Shown here piece by piece: positions 8,186-17,919 of a stretch of 64,000 nucleotides of DNA. Position numbers and translations under genes: made by a program. The notes beneath the pieces were generated by a model. The model was given only the letters and a program-made list of their open reading frames with translations, was not told the origin of the DNA and did not search any database. Positions within the stretch are counted from its first letter, which is position 1. Every line of letters starts with the position of its first letter. The stretch is from Streptomyces sp. SPB162 (lineage in GTDB: Bacteria > Actinomycetota > Actinomycetes > Streptomycetales > Streptomycetaceae): positions 310,001-374,000 of the forward strand of contig NZ_JAQFII010000001.1 of the NCBI RefSeq assembly GCF_029504575.1. The letters run 5' to 3'.

Positions 8186-9712
8186 ATGGACCAGTCGAAG
8201 CCCGCGGAACGGCCCGTCCTGTCGCTGGAGGACACCAGCAAGTCCTTCGGCGCGGTCCGGGCCCTGCAGGGTGTGTCCCTGGCCCTGTTCGCCGGGGAGG
8301 CGCACGCGCTCGCCGGGGAGAACGGGGCCGGGAAGTCGACCCTGATCAAAGTGCTCGCGGGAGTGCACCGCCCCGACGCCGGACGGGTACTGGTGGACGG
8401 TGAGCCCGTCACCTTCCACGGCCCCTCCGACGCGCGGGACGCCGGCATCGCGGTCATCTACCAGGAACCGACGCTGTTTCCCGATCTCACCGTCGCCGAG
8501 AACATCTTCATGGGCCGCCAACCGCGCCGCTCCCTGGGCCGCGTCGACCACCGGTCGGTACGGGACGCGACCAGGGCCCTCATCGAACGGCTGGGGGTCG
8601 ACCTCGACCCCGGGCAGCTCTGCCGCGGCCTGTCCATCGCCGACCAGCAACTCGTCGAGATCGCCAAGGCGCTCTCCTTCGACGCCCGCGTCCTGATCAT
8701 GGACGAGCCCACCGCGGCCCTGACCGGAGCCGAAGTGGCCCGGCTGTTCGGTGTGGTGCGGACGCTGCGCGAACAGGGCACGGCCGTGCTGTTCATCTCG
8801 CACCGGCTGGAGGAGATCTTCGCCCTGTGCCAGCGCGTCACCACCCTGCGGGACGGCAGGCTGATCTCCAGCGACACGGTCGAAGGACTGACCGAGGACG
8901 ACCTGGTCCGCCGGATGGTCGGCCGGGACCTCGACGAGCTCTACCCCAAACAGCCCGCCCGGATCGGTGAGACGGCCCTGGCCGTGCGCCGCCTCACCCG
9001 CGAGGGCGTCTTCACCGACGTCTCCTTCGACGTCCGCCGCGGAGAGATCGTCGCACTGGCCGGGCTCGTGGGCGCCGGCCGCAGCGAGGTCGTGCGCGCC
9101 GTGTTCGGCGTCGACCGCGCCGACGCCGGCGATGTGCACGTGGCCGGGGCCAGACTGCCGGCCGGTTCGCCGACGGCCGCGATGGCCGCCGGCGTCGCCC
9201 TGGTTCCCGAGGACCGGCGCCAGCAGGGCCTGGTGATGGAGCTGTCCATCGAACGCAACATCGGCCTGACCGGACTCGACCGGCTCGGCCGCGGCGGCCT
9301 GGTGCGCAGAACGCTGGAACGCGGCCGGGCGACGGACTGGGCGGTCCGGCTGCAACTGAAGTACAACCGGCTCTCCGACCCCGTCGGTGTGCTCTCCGGT
9401 GGCAACCAGCAGAAGGTCGTGCTGGCCAAGTGGCTGGCCACCGAGCCCGGTGTGCTGATCGTCGACGAACCGACCCGGGGCATCGACATCGGCACCAAGG
9501 CCGAGGTCCACCGGCTGCTGTCCTCGCTCGCCGCCGAGGGCCTCGCCGTCCTCATGGTCTCCTCCGACCTGCCGGAGGTCCTGGCCATGGCCGACCGGGT
9601 GCTGGTCATGCACGAGGGACGGATCACCGCGGAACTCCCGCGCTCCCTGGCCACCGAGGAGTCGGTCATGGCCGCGGCCACCGGCCGCAACGGCGGAGAG
9701 AAGGCAGCCTGA
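8186..9712 (+). CDS. rhaT: Rhamnose ABC importer, tandem ATP-binding protein
   Basis: A 508-residue CUT2-type (ribose/rhamnose) ATPase with two nucleotide-binding domains. The N-terminal domain carries Walker [10 protein letters not shown], a LSIADQQ signature region and Walker [12 protein letters not shown]. The C-terminal domain has a degenerate Walker A (GLVGAGRSE), as usual for this family, with a canonical LSGGNQQ signature and LIVDEPTRG. It powers sugar uptake through the two permeases encoded next. The ATG at 8186 follows GTGAGG by seven bases. The stop overlaps the first permease start by one base (TGATG), implying translational coupling. Substrate is inferred from the surrounding rhamnose genes. 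Confidence 0.9.
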   Translation: MDQSKPAERPVLSLEDTSKSFGAVRALQGVSLALFAGEAHALAGENGAGKSTLIKVLAGVHRPDAGRVLVDGEPVTFHGPSDARDAGIAVIYQEPTLFPDLTVAENIFMGRQPRRSLGRVDHRSVRDATRALIERLGVDLDPGQLCRGLSIADQQLVEIAKALSFDARVLIMDEPTAALTGAEVARLFGVVRTLREQGTAVLFISHRLEEIFALCQRVTTLRDGRLISSDTVEGLTEDDLVRRMVGRDLDELYPKQPARIGETALAVRRLTREGVFTDVSFDVRRGEIVALAGLVGAGRSEVVRAVFGVDRADAGDVHVAGARLPAGSPTAAMAAGVALVPEDRRQQGLVMELSIERNIGLTGLDRLGRGGLVRRTLERGRATDWAVRLQLKYNRLSDPVGVLSGGNQQKVVLAKWLATEPGVLIVDEPTRGIDIGTKAEVHRLLSSLAAEGLAVLMVSSDLPEVLAMADRVLVMHEGRITAELPRSLATEESVMAAATGRNGGEKAA

Positions 9713-10764
9713 TGACAGCGACCGTGGAACAACCCACCGCCCCGCCCGACGCCCGCAGGACGACGGCCCGCTCCCTCACCGAGACCGTCTTCCGGGCCCG
9801 GGAGATCAGCATCGCCGGGTGCCTGGTGCTGCTCGTCCTCGGCACCTGGGCCGCCAACCACCGCTTCCTGTCGGAGCAGGGCGTCAAGGACCTGCTCCTC
9901 AACGCCTCAATCCTGATCCTGCTGGCCGTCGGCCAGTCGGTCGTGGTCCTCACCCGCAACATCGACCTGTCGGTCGGCTCGGTGGTGGGGCTGTCCGCCT
10001 TCGCCTGCGGGAAGTTCGTCTCCGGCACCGACCACAACGCCGCCCTCGCCCTCCTGCTCGGCATCGGCGTCGGCGCGCTCTGCGGCCTCGTCAGCGGCCT
10101 GCTGGTCAGCTTCGGGCGGGTACCGGCACTCGTGGTCACCCTCGGGATGCTCTACATCATCCAGGGCACCGACTACTGGTGGGCGCACGGCCAGCAGATC
10201 AACGCCGCCGACGTCCCCGCCTCCGTCCTCGACCTCGGCAGCGGAAGCGTCCTCGGCATCCCGTACCTGACGCTCATCGCCGTCGCCGTACTCACCGCCG
10301 CCGCCTATTACCTGCGCGCCTACCGCGGCGGCCGGGAGCTGTACGCCATCGGCTCCAGCCCCGAGGCCGCCCGGCTGGCGGGCATCCCCATCCGCCGACG
10401 GATCCTGGCCGCGTACGTCCTCTCCGGCGCCGTCGCCGGATTCGCCGGCGCGCTGTGGCTGGCCCGCTTCGGCACCGTCGTCGCCGACAACGCCCACGGC
10501 TGGGAACTGACGGTGGTCAGCGCGGTGGTCGTCGGCGGCGTCGCCATCACCGGCGGCACCGGCAGCGTCTGGGGCGCGGCGCTGGGCGCACTGCTGCTCA
10601 CCACCGTCGGAAGCGTCCTGGTCGTCCTGAAGGTCGACTCCTTCTGGCAGAGCGCCATCACCGGAGCCCTGCTGCTCGCGGCCATCAGCATCGACCGCAT
10701 CGTGACCCTGCGCATGACCAGCGCCCTGAGGAAGAGGAACGCGCGCCATGTCCACCACGTCTGA
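9712..10764 (+). CDS. rhaP: Rhamnose ABC importer, permease 1
   Basis: A 350-residue integral membrane protein of the BPD_transp_2 (ribose/xylose/rhamnose) permease family. It has about ten hydrophobic helices and the family segment NIDLSVGSVVGLSA, where the conserved D-x-S-V-G motif lies. The start at ATG 9712 overlaps the ATPase stop (TGATG). The frame is open further upstream only as a shadow of the ATPase gene. A second, divergent permease follows with a 17-bp overlap, so the channel is probably a heterodimer. Confidence 0.9.
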   Translation: MTATVEQPTAPPDARRTTARSLTETVFRAREISIAGCLVLLVLGTWAANHRFLSEQGVKDLLLNASILILLAVGQSVVVLTRNIDLSVGSVVGLSAFACGKFVSGTDHNAALALLLGIGVGALCGLVSGLLVSFGRVPALVVTLGMLYIIQGTDYWWAHGQQINAADVPASVLDLGSGSVLGIPYLTLIAVAVLTAAAYYLRAYRGGRELYAIGSSPEAARLAGIPIRRRILAAYVLSGAVAGFAGALWLARFGTVVADNAHGWELTVVSAVVVGGVAITGGTGSVWGAALGALLLTTVGSVLVVLKVDSFWQSAITGALLLAAISIDRIVTLRMTSALRKRNARHVHHV

Positions 10765-11737
10765 CCTGAGCCGGTTCCTGCGCTGGGACATCGCCGTCGG
10801 CATCCTGCTCGTGGCCGTCTTCGCCACCGGAGCCGGCACCACCGACGGGTTCGCCACCACGGGCAACCTCTCCTTCGCCCTCAACGACATCGCCGAGGTC
10901 GCGATCATCGCGCTGCCGATGACGCTGCTGGTGGTCGCGGGCGAGATCGACCTGTCGGTCGCCTCCATGCTGGGCCTGGCCGGCGCGGTCAGCGGCAAAC
11001 TGTGGGAGTCCGGCTGGTCGTTCGAGAGCATCGTGCCGGTGGTGCTGGCCATCGGGGTCCTCGGCGGCCTGCTCAACGGCTGGCTCGTCACCCGGGTCGG
11101 ACTGCCGTCGCTGGCCGTCACCATCGGCACGCTGACGCTCTACCGCGGACTGGCCTCGGTGGCGCTGGGGAGCAACGCGGTCACCGACTTCCCCGAGACG
11201 TACGCCCGGTGGACGTCGGACACCCACACCGTGCTGGGCATCCTGCCCTACCCCTTCGCCCTGTTCATCGTCCTGGCGGCCGTCACCGGCGTCGTGCTGC
11301 ACGCCACGGGGTTCGGCCGCTCCCTGTTCGCCACCGGTGCCCAGGAGGAGGCAGCCTATTTCTCCGGCATCCGGGTCAAGCGGCTCAAACTGCTGCTGTT
11401 CGTCCTCACCGGTCTGCTGTCGGCCTTCGCGGGCATCGTCTTCACCCTGCGCTACGGCAGCGCCCGCGCCGACAACGGCCAGGGCTTCGAGATGCTCGTC
11501 ATCGCCTCCGTCCTGCTGGGCGGCGTCGACTTCGACGGCGGCAAGGGCACGCTCGGCGGCGCCATCGCCGGGGTGCTGCTGATCGGCCTGCTCAAGAACC
11601 TGCTCATCCTCAACGACGTCGCCAACGAGGTCCAGGTGATCGTCACCGGGCTGCTGCTCGTGGCCTCGGTGCTGACCCCTCGGGTGATCGCCGCGGCCAT
11701 CGAACGGCGCCACCGGCGCGCAGCCGCGGCTGCCTGA
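10748..11737 (+). CDS. rhaQ: Rhamnose ABC importer, permease 2
   Basis: A 329-residue paralogue of the preceding permease with the same family motif (EIDLSVASMLGLAG) and about ten membrane helices. It begins at ATG 10748, 17 bp inside the end of the first permease gene. Two distinct permeases in CUT2-type loci are typical for rhamnose transporters. A 95-bp gap follows before the binding-protein gene, with no strong hairpin in it, so co-transcription is likely. Confidence 0.9.
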   Translation: MSTTSDLSRFLRWDIAVGILLVAVFATGAGTTDGFATTGNLSFALNDIAEVAIIALPMTLLVVAGEIDLSVASMLGLAGAVSGKLWESGWSFESIVPVVLAIGVLGGLLNGWLVTRVGLPSLAVTIGTLTLYRGLASVALGSNAVTDFPETYARWTSDTHTVLGILPYPFALFIVLAAVTGVVLHATGFGRSLFATGAQEEAAYFSGIRVKRLKLLLFVLTGLLSAFAGIVFTLRYGSARADNGQGFEMLVIASVLLGGVDFDGGKGTLGGAIAGVLLIGLLKNLLILNDVANEVQVIVTGLLLVASVLTPRVIAAAIERRHRRAAAAA

Positions 11738-11832
11738 CGGCGCGCACCCCATCCGCACCACCGTCACCCCGCACCACTGTCACCCCGAGGACGTCCCCCG
11801 TCATCCCGGCAATTCCGAAGAAGGGCTTCGCC

Positions 11833-12918
11833 ATGTCCCTCCCCACCCCCGTCACAGTGCGCGCGCTCACCGCGGTGACCGCCGTCTGCGCCCTCGCCCT
11901 GACCGCGACCGCCTGCGGTGGCACGACGAAGAAGTCCAGCTCCGACCAGGGTCCGGGCACCGCCTCGACGGCGTCCGCCGACCCCGGCGCCGCACTCAGG
12001 AAGGGGCTGAAGCTCGCCTTCCTGCCCAAGCAGATCAACAACCCCTACGAGACCATCGTCGACAACTCCGGCATCGCGACCGCGAAGGAGATGGGCGGCA
12101 CCGCCAAGGAGGTCGGCCCCTCCGACGCGAGCGCGTCTTCGCAGGTCTCCTACATCAACACGCTCATCCAGCAGCAGCAGGACGCGATCCTGCTGGCGGC
12201 CAACGACCCCAACGCGGTGTGCGGTCCGCTCAAGCAGGCGATGACCAAGGGCATCAAGGTCGTGGCGTACGACTCCGACACCGCCAAGGAGTGCCGCCAG
12301 CTGTTCATCAACCAGGCGAGCTCCGAGCAGATCGGCCGCAGCCTGGTGCAGAACCTCGGCAAGCAGCTCAACTTCCAGGGCAAGATCGCGGTGCTCTCCG
12401 CCACCCAGAACGCGACAAACCAGAACACCTGGATCGCGTTCATGAAGAAGGAGCTGGCGCTGCCCGCGTACAAGGGGATGGAACTGGTCAAGGTCGCCTA
12501 CGGGGACGACGACGACCAGAAGTCCTTCCAGCAGACCCAGGGCCTGCTGCAGGCGTACCCGGACCTGAAGGGCATCATCGCCCCGACCACCGTCGGCATC
12601 GCCGCGTCCGCCCGCTACATCAGCTCCTCGTCCTACAAGGGCAAGGTCGTGGTCAACGGGCTGGGCACCCCGAACCAGATGCGCAAGTACGTCAAGGACA
12701 GCACCGTCGCGCAGTTCTCCCTGTGGGACCCCAAGAAGCTCGGCCGGCTCGCCGCGTACGCCGCGTCCGCCCTGTGCTCCGGTCAGATCACCGGCGCGGA
12801 GGGACAGACGTTCAAGGCCGGTGACCTGGGCACCTTCACCGTCGGCAAGGACGGCGAGGTCATCCTCGGCAAGCCCACCGTCTTCGACGCGTCCAACATC
12901 GATGCCTTCGACTTCTGA
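11833..12918 (+). CDS. rhaS: Rhamnose ABC importer, substrate-binding lipoprotein
   Basis: A 361-residue periplasmic-binding-protein-like (type 1, ribose-binding fold) lipoprotein. The N-terminus has a signal sequence ending in a lipobox-like TATAC at residue 26, followed by a Ser/Thr/Gly linker. The mature domain shows the family's LAFLPKQINNPYE first strand and AILLAANDPNAV segment. It captures the sugar outside the membrane and delivers it to the two permeases. The ATG at 11833 is preceded by AAGAAGGG. The substrate is inferred from context. Confidence 0.9.
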   Translation: MSLPTPVTVRALTAVTAVCALALTATACGGTTKKSSSDQGPGTASTASADPGAALRKGLKLAFLPKQINNPYETIVDNSGIATAKEMGGTAKEVGPSDASASSQVSYINTLIQQQQDAILLAANDPNAVCGPLKQAMTKGIKVVAYDSDTAKECRQLFINQASSEQIGRSLVQNLGKQLNFQGKIAVLSATQNATNQNTWIAFMKKELALPAYKGMELVKVAYGDDDDQKSFQQTQGLLQAYPDLKGIIAPTTVGIAASARYISSSSYKGKVVVNGLGTPNQMRKYVKDSTVAQFSLWDPKKLGRLAAYAASALCSGQITGAEGQTFKAGDLGTFTVGKDGEVILGKPTVFDASNIDAFDF

Positions 12919-12989
12919 GCGTGCTCCGCATTCCGGCCCGCCGCGTCGCCGCGGCGCGGCCGGCCGCCGGGGACGAGAGGACCGGGACC

Positions 12990-13310
12990 GTGCCACGCGT
13001 CTGCTTCCTGCTCAAGGTCCGCCAGGACCGGATCGACGAATACCGCCGCCGGCACACGACCGTGTGGCCGGAGATGACCGCGGCGCTCTCCGCCGCCGGC
13101 TGGCACGACTACTCCCTCTTTCTGCGCGAGGACGGGACGCTGGTGGGCTACCTGGAGACCGACGACTTCACCGCGGCCCAGAACGCCATGGCCGCAACCG
13201 AGGTCAACACCCGCTGGCAGCGGGAGATGGCCGAATTCTTCGAGGACACCGACGACGACCGGCCCGACCGGGCGATACGCCCGCTCACCGAGATCTTCCA
13301 CCTCCGGTGA
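12990..13310 (+). CDS. rhaM: L-rhamnose mutarotase
   Basis: A 106-residue protein matching the small ferredoxin-like L-rhamnose mutarotase family in length and motifs. It has an RVCFLLKVRQDRIDEYRRRH start, a VWPEM segment and a YSLFL strand carrying candidate active-site residues. It interconverts the alpha and beta anomers of L-rhamnose so the isomerase can use imported sugar. I prefer GTG 12990, which has AGAGG nine bases upstream and gives the usual family length. A GTG at 12921 would add 23 Ala/Arg-rich residues not expected in the family. It follows the binding-protein gene in the same direction. Confidence 0.88.
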   Translation: MPRVCFLLKVRQDRIDEYRRRHTTVWPEMTAALSAAGWHDYSLFLREDGTLVGYLETDDFTAAQNAMAATEVNTRWQREMAEFFEDTDDDRPDRAIRPLTEIFHLR

Positions 13311-13368
13311 CGGCCGGCGGCCCGGCCGCCCCGCTGCCCGGCCGACCCCACGAACGGAGACATCCGCC

Positions 13369-14787
13369 ATGACCCGCACCCCCGCCACCGCGCGCAGGCC
13401 GAAGATCGGCCTCGTGGCGGGGGGACTGGGCGCCTACTGGCCCCAGTTCCCCGACCTGCTGCCCCAACTGCGCCGCTCCGCCGCCCGCGTCACCGAGCGC
13501 ATGCGGGACTTCGACGCGGACGTCGTCGACGTCGGGTTCATCTCGGACGCCCAGGAGGGCGCGGCCGCCGCGGAGGAACTGCGCGCCGCCGGCTGCGACC
13601 TCATCGTCGGATTCCTCACGACCTACATGACCGCCACCATGCTGGCGCCGGTGGCCCAGCGCTCGGGCGCTCCGGTCCTGCTGATCAATCTGCAGCCCAC
13701 CGAGGCGATGGACCACGCCTCGTTCGACACCGGTCAGTGGCTGGCGTACTGCGGAGCCTGCCCGCTGCCCGAGATGGCCAACTCCTTCGAACGCGCCGGA
13801 GTTCCGTTCCGCTCCGTCTCCGGCCACCTGGAGGACGAACGGGCCTGGGCCCGCATCGGCCGGTGGATCCGTGCCGCCGGAGTGCGGTCGGTGCTCCGTA
13901 ACGGGCGGCACGGCCTGATGGGCCACCTCTATCCCGGCATGTACGACGTCTCGACCGACCTGGCCATGGTCTCCGGCAACCTCGGCGGCCATGTGGAGGT
14001 GCTGGAGTTCGACGACCTGCGGGTGCGGGTGGAGAGCGTCACCGACGCCGAGGTCTCCGGGAAACTCGCCGAGGCCCGTGAGACCTTCGTGTTCGACGAC
14101 TCCGTCGTCGCGGACGACGTCGAGTGGGCGGCCCGGGTGTCGGTCGGACTCGACCGGCTGGTGGCCGACTTCGACCTCGACAGCCTCGCCTACTACCACC
14201 GGGGCCTGGACGGCGAGATCCACGAACGGCTGGGCGCCGGCATGATCCTCGGCGCGTCCCTGCTCACCGCCCGCGGCGTCCCGATGGCGGGCGAGTACGA
14301 ACTGCGGACGTCGTTGGCCATGCTGATCGCCGACCGGCTCGGCGCGGGCGGTTCCTTCACCGAGCTGCAGGCGCTCAACTTCCGGGACGGCGTGGTGGAG
14401 ATGGGCCACGACGGGCCCGCCCACCTCGGCATCAGCCGGCACCGTCCACTCCTGCGCGGACTCGGCGTCTTTCACGGCAAGCGCGGCTGGGGCGTCTCCG
14501 TCGAGTTCGACGTGCGGCACGGCCCGGTCACCCTGGTCGGCCTCGGGCAGACCCGCGACGGCCGCTACAAGCTGGTCGCCTCGCAGGGCGAAGTCGTCGG
14601 CGGACCGCTGCTGAAGATCGGCAACACCACGTCCCGAGTCGACTTCGGCACCGACCCCGGCGAGTGGACCGACGCCTGGAGCGCCACGGGCGTCGCCCAC
14701 CACTGGGCCTTGGCCACCGGTCACATCGTGCCCGACCTGCGCGCGGTCGCCGACCTCACGGGCCTGGAACTGGTCGAGGTCCCTTGA
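13369..14787 (+). CDS. L-fucose/L-arabinose isomerase family protein
   Basis: A 472-residue protein related to the L-fucose and L-arabinose isomerases: an N-terminal Rossmann-like region (KIGLVAGGLGAYWPQF), a glutamate-bearing middle, and a C-terminal FucI/AraA-like barrel ending in a GHIVPDLR region. The true rhamnose isomerase is encoded separately at 6820, so this enzyme probably handles another sugar or an epimer, for example a 6-deoxyhexose or pentose imported by the same transporter. It starts 58 bp after the mutarotase gene. Its stop overlaps a TTG start of the first LacI gene by four bases, which couples the two. Exact substrate unknown. Confidence 0.75.
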   Translation: MTRTPATARRPKIGLVAGGLGAYWPQFPDLLPQLRRSAARVTERMRDFDADVVDVGFISDAQEGAAAAEELRAAGCDLIVGFLTTYMTATMLAPVAQRSGAPVLLINLQPTEAMDHASFDTGQWLAYCGACPLPEMANSFERAGVPFRSVSGHLEDERAWARIGRWIRAAGVRSVLRNGRHGLMGHLYPGMYDVSTDLAMVSGNLGGHVEVLEFDDLRVRVESVTDAEVSGKLAEARETFVFDDSVVADDVEWAARVSVGLDRLVADFDLDSLAYYHRGLDGEIHERLGAGMILGASLLTARGVPMAGEYELRTSLAMLIADRLGAGGSFTELQALNFRDGVVEMGHDGPAHLGISRHRPLLRGLGVFHGKRGWGVSVEFDVRHGPVTLVGLGQTRDGRYKLVASQGEVVGGPLLKIGNTTSRVDFGTDPGEWTDAWSATGVAHHWALATGHIVPDLRAVADLTGLELVEVP

Positions 14788-15806
14788 GAATCGGCATCAA
14801 GGACGTCGCCGAGCAGGCGGGCGTCTCGCTCGGCACGGTCTCGAACGTCCTGAACCGGCCCGAGACGGTCGCGGAACCCACGCGGCGCCGGGTGCTCGCG
14901 GTCATCGAGCGGCTCGGGTACGTGCGCAGCGAGACGGCCCGCCAGCTGCGGGCCGGCCGCAGCAGGATGCTCGCGCTGCTGGTCCTGGACCTGGCCAACC
15001 CCTTCTTCGCGGAGCTGGCCAGAGGAGCCCAGCAGGCCGCGCGCGAGGCGGGACTGGCCGTCATGGTGTGCACCAGCGCGGGTGATCCGTCGCAGGAGGG
15101 TGTGTACCTGGGCATGTTCGCCGAGCAGCGGGTGCGCGGGGTGCTGGTCACCCCGACCGACGCCACCCGTCCGCATCTGCGGGCGCTGCGGAGCAGGGGA
15201 ATATCCGTCGTCGCCGCCGACCGGGCCTGGTCCGGCGCCGAGGCCTGCTCGGTGTCGGTCGACGACGTGGCGGGCGGCAGGCTGGCCGTGCGGCATCTGC
15301 TCGCCTCGGGCCATCGGCACATCGCCTACGTCAGCGGCTCCCCGCACCTGGCCCAGTCCCGTGACCGGCGGCAGGGCGCGCTGGACGCCCTGGACGAGGC
15401 GCGGGTCGCCCGGGAGGGTCTGACGGTGCTGGAGGTGGAGCGGTTCGACGTCGCGTCCGGCCGGGAGGCCGGGGCCCGCCTGCTGGCCGCCGCGGACCGC
15501 CCGACCGCCGTGTTCTGCGCGAACGACCTGCTGGCGCTGGGCGTGCTGCAGGCCCTGTTCGCGGCCGGGATCCGGGTGCCGGACGACATCGCGCTGGTCG
15601 GCTACGACGACATCGAGTTCGCCGCGGGCGCCGCCGTCCCGCTCACCTCCGTGCGCCGCCCCGCGTTCCGCATCGGCCGCACCGCGGCGGAACTGCTGAT
15701 CGAGGAGACGGACGGGCGGCCCGACGCACACGAGCACGAGCACATCGTGTTCCAGCCGGAGCTGGTCGTCAGAACGTCCTCGCTGGGCGCTCGCTCCCGA
15801 GGGTGA
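14784..15806 (+). CDS. LacI-family transcriptional regulator (copy 1)
   Basis: A 340-residue repressor with an N-terminal LacI helix-turn-helix (IKDVAEQAGVSLGTVSNVLN) and a periplasmic-binding-protein-like effector domain. Start taken as TTG 14784, preceded by GAGG and overlapping the isomerase stop by four bases; no ATG or GTG lies close upstream in frame. It is followed at once by a closely related second LacI gene. The operators TGAAWCGWTTCA at 8004 and 8160 are plausible targets. The ligand is probably a rhamnose-pathway sugar or a product of the neighbouring isomerase; this is inference from position. Confidence 0.88.
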   Translation: MRIGIKDVAEQAGVSLGTVSNVLNRPETVAEPTRRRVLAVIERLGYVRSETARQLRAGRSRMLALLVLDLANPFFAELARGAQQAAREAGLAVMVCTSAGDPSQEGVYLGMFAEQRVRGVLVTPTDATRPHLRALRSRGISVVAADRAWSGAEACSVSVDDVAGGRLAVRHLLASGHRHIAYVSGSPHLAQSRDRRQGALDALDEARVAREGLTVLEVERFDVASGREAGARLLAAADRPTAVFCANDLLALGVLQALFAAGIRVPDDIALVGYDDIEFAAGAAVPLTSVRRPAFRIGRTAAELLIEETDGRPDAHEHEHIVFQPELVVRTSSLGARSRG

Positions 15807-15864
15807 TGTGCGTAGCATGAGACCGCGGCCGCTGAGAGCCGCGGGAGACGGTGGTTCGGAGCAC

Positions 15865-16917
15865 GTGGCGCGCATGATGGGCATCAAGGACGTCGCACGG
15901 CAGGCCGGGGTCTCCGTCGGCACCGTGTCGAACGTGATCAACCGGCCGGACATGGTCTCCGAGCAGACCCGCACCCGGGTGCTCGAGGTCATAGACCAAC
16001 TCGGCTACGTACGCAGCGAGTCGGCCCGCCAGCTGCGCGCCGGTCACAGCCGGATCATCGCCCTGCTCGTCCTGGACATGGCCAACCCCTTCTTCGTGGA
16101 CGTCGCCTCGGGCGCCGAGCGTGCCGCCCGCGAGGCGGGGCTCGGCGTGATGCTCTGCAACAGCGCCGGCAGCGCGACCGAGGAGGCCGAGTACCTGGGT
16201 CTGTTCGCCGAGCACCGGGTGCGCGGGGTGCTCGTCACGCCCGCCGACACCACCGGGCGCAACCTCGACTCCTTCCGCCGCCACGACATCCCCTTCGTCT
16301 TCGTGGACCGGGTGGTGCCCAGCGCGTCGGCGTGCTCGGTGTCGGTCGACGACATCGCCGGCGGGCGGCTGGCCGCCGGCCATCTCCTGGACCAGGGGCA
16401 CCGGCGGCTGGTCTACGTCAGCGGCCCCATGCACCTGACCCAGTGCCGGGACCGGCGGACCGGGGCGCTCGACGCGCTGGCCACGGCGGGGCTGCCACCG
16501 GAGGCGCTGTCCCACATCGAGACGGACCGGCTGGACGTCGCCTCGGGGCGGGACGCGGGCGCCCGCTTGCTGGGCATGGCCGGTCGGCCCACCGCGGTGT
16601 TCTGCGCGAACGACCTGCTCGCGCTGGGCGTGCTGCAGGCGCTGTACGCGGCGGGGGTCGCCGTGCCGCAGGAGCTCGCGCTCGTCGGCTATGACGACAT
16701 CGAGTTCGCGGCGGCGGCCGCGGTCCCGCTGACGTCGGTGCGCCAGCCCGCCCACCGGATGGGCCGGGCCGCCGCCGAGCTGCTCATCGCGGAGACCGGC
16801 GACCGTGCGGGCGAGCACCGGCACCAGCAGATCGTGCTGCAGCCCGAGCTGGTGGTCCGGGGCTCGACCCTGGGCAAGCAGCGCCCGGCCTCCAGCGCCG
16901 ACACGGGTCGCCGGTAG
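15865..16917 (+). CDS. LacI-family transcriptional regulator (copy 2)
   Basis: A ~350-residue paralogue of the preceding regulator. The DNA-binding helices (IKDVARQAGVSVGTVSNVIN) differ at only a few positions, and long stretches such as FCANDLLALGVLQAL and ALVGYDDIEFAA are identical between the two. The start is uncertain: GTG 15865 has GGAG close by, while ATG 15874 and ATG 15877 are alternatives. It begins about 60 bp after copy 1. Tandem duplication followed by divergence of the effector pocket is the simplest explanation. One copy may respond to L-rhamnose and the other to the substrate of the L-fucose-isomerase-like enzyme. Confidence 0.88.
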   Translation: MARMMGIKDVARQAGVSVGTVSNVINRPDMVSEQTRTRVLEVIDQLGYVRSESARQLRAGHSRIIALLVLDMANPFFVDVASGAERAAREAGLGVMLCNSAGSATEEAEYLGLFAEHRVRGVLVTPADTTGRNLDSFRRHDIPFVFVDRVVPSASACSVSVDDIAGGRLAAGHLLDQGHRRLVYVSGPMHLTQCRDRRTGALDALATAGLPPEALSHIETDRLDVASGRDAGARLLGMAGRPTAVFCANDLLALGVLQALYAAGVAVPQELALVGYDDIEFAAAAAVPLTSVRQPAHRMGRAAAELLIAETGDRAGEHRHQQIVLQPELVVRGSTLGKQRPASSADTGRR

Positions 16918-16935
16918 CCACACCTGCGGGAGGGG

Positions 16936-16948
16936 GGTCTGACAGACC
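16936..16948. promoter_or_regulatory. Possible operator upstream of the MmyB-type regulator
   Basis: GGTCTGACAGACC is a 6+1+6 inverted repeat, 48 bp upstream of the regulator start at 16996. It could be an autoregulatory site. The evidence is the symmetry and position only. Confidence 0.3.
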
Positions 16949-16995
16949 TACCCTCAGGGGCCCGAAAGGTCTCCGATCGCGTCAATACTTGAGCC

Positions 16996-17919
16996 ATGGG
17001 TCTGGACCACGATGTCGAACTGGGTGAATTCCTCCGCTCCCGCAGGGCCCGGCTGGGCCCCGGGGACGCGGGGGTCACCGTCAACGGATCCGCCCGCCGC
17101 GTGCCCGGCCTGCGCCGGGAGGAGCTGGCCCGGCTGGCCGGAGTCAGCACGGACTACTACGCGCGGCTGGAGCAGGGGAGGCACCGCAACGTCTCCCTGA
17201 GCGTCCTGGACTCCGTCTCCCGTGCGCTGCGGCTCAACGAGGTGGAGCACCTCTACCTGATCCAGCTCGCCCGCCCGCAGCCGCGCGCCGCCCGGCGTCC
17301 CGCCACGCGGCCGCAGCGGGTGCGGCCGGGTCTGCACCGGATGCTGGAGACGCTGGACGGGATGACGCCGGCGTTCATCATCGGTCGCGGGATGCAGGTG
17401 CTGGCCAGCAACCGGCTGGCCCGCTCGCTGATCTCCGATTTCGAGGCGCTGCCGCACCGGGAGCGGAACCTGGCCCGGTTCATCTTCCTCGACGAGTCCG
17501 CCCGGCAGCTGTACCCGGACTGGAAGCAGATCGCCGCGGAGACCGCCGCGGTGCTGCGCCTCGACGCGGGGCGCAACTGCGAGGACCGGGCGTTCTGCGA
17601 GCTGATCGGGGAGCTGGCGGTCAAGAGCGAGGAGTTCCGCACGGCGTGGGCCGCGCACGACGTGAGCCGTCGCTCGCACGGAACCAAGCGCTACCGCCAC
17701 CCCCAGGTCGGGGAGATCACCGTCGCGTACGAGGCCCTGACCCCGCCGGGCGACGCGGACCAGACCCTTTTCGTCTACACCACCGAGTCGGGGTCGCCCT
17801 CCGAGACCGCGCTGCAGTTGCTGGCGAATCTCACGGCGCCCCTGACCGCACCGGAGCCGGCCGTGCCACGGCCGACACCTGCCGATCCCGACGACCTTCT
17901 GGAGATCCACGCACGATGA
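16996..17919 (+). CDS. XRE-family regulator with MmyB-like ligand-binding domain
   Basis: A 307-residue protein. The first ~95 residues are a helix-turn-helix domain ([24 protein letters not shown]), and the rest fits the MmyB-like domain, named after the methylenomycin regulator, which is a PAS-like fold reported to bind fatty acids. Such regulators usually control a neighbouring oxidoreductase. Here the stop codon overlaps the start of a zinc alcohol dehydrogenase by four bases (ATGA), so the two are made together. A short palindrome at 16936-16948 lies in the upstream region. Confidence 0.88.
   Translation: MGLDHDVELGEFLRSRRARLGPGDAGVTVNGSARRVPGLRREELARLAGVSTDYYARLEQGRHRNVSLSVLDSVSRALRLNEVEHLYLIQLARPQPRAARRPATRPQRVRPGLHRMLETLDGMTPAFIIGRGMQVLASNRLARSLISDFEALPHRERNLARFIFLDESARQLYPDWKQIAAETAAVLRLDAGRNCEDRAFCELIGELAVKSEEFRTAWAAHDVSRRSHGTKRYRHPQVGEITVAYEALTPPGDADQTLFVYTTESGSPSETALQLLANLTAPLTAPEPAVPRPTPADPDDLLEIHAR

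Noticed and set aside
13369..14787. Calling this gene a true L-arabinose isomerase (araA) or L-fucose isomerase (fucI)
   Set aside because: Only superfamily resemblance is clear, and neither araBD nor fucAK partners are nearby.
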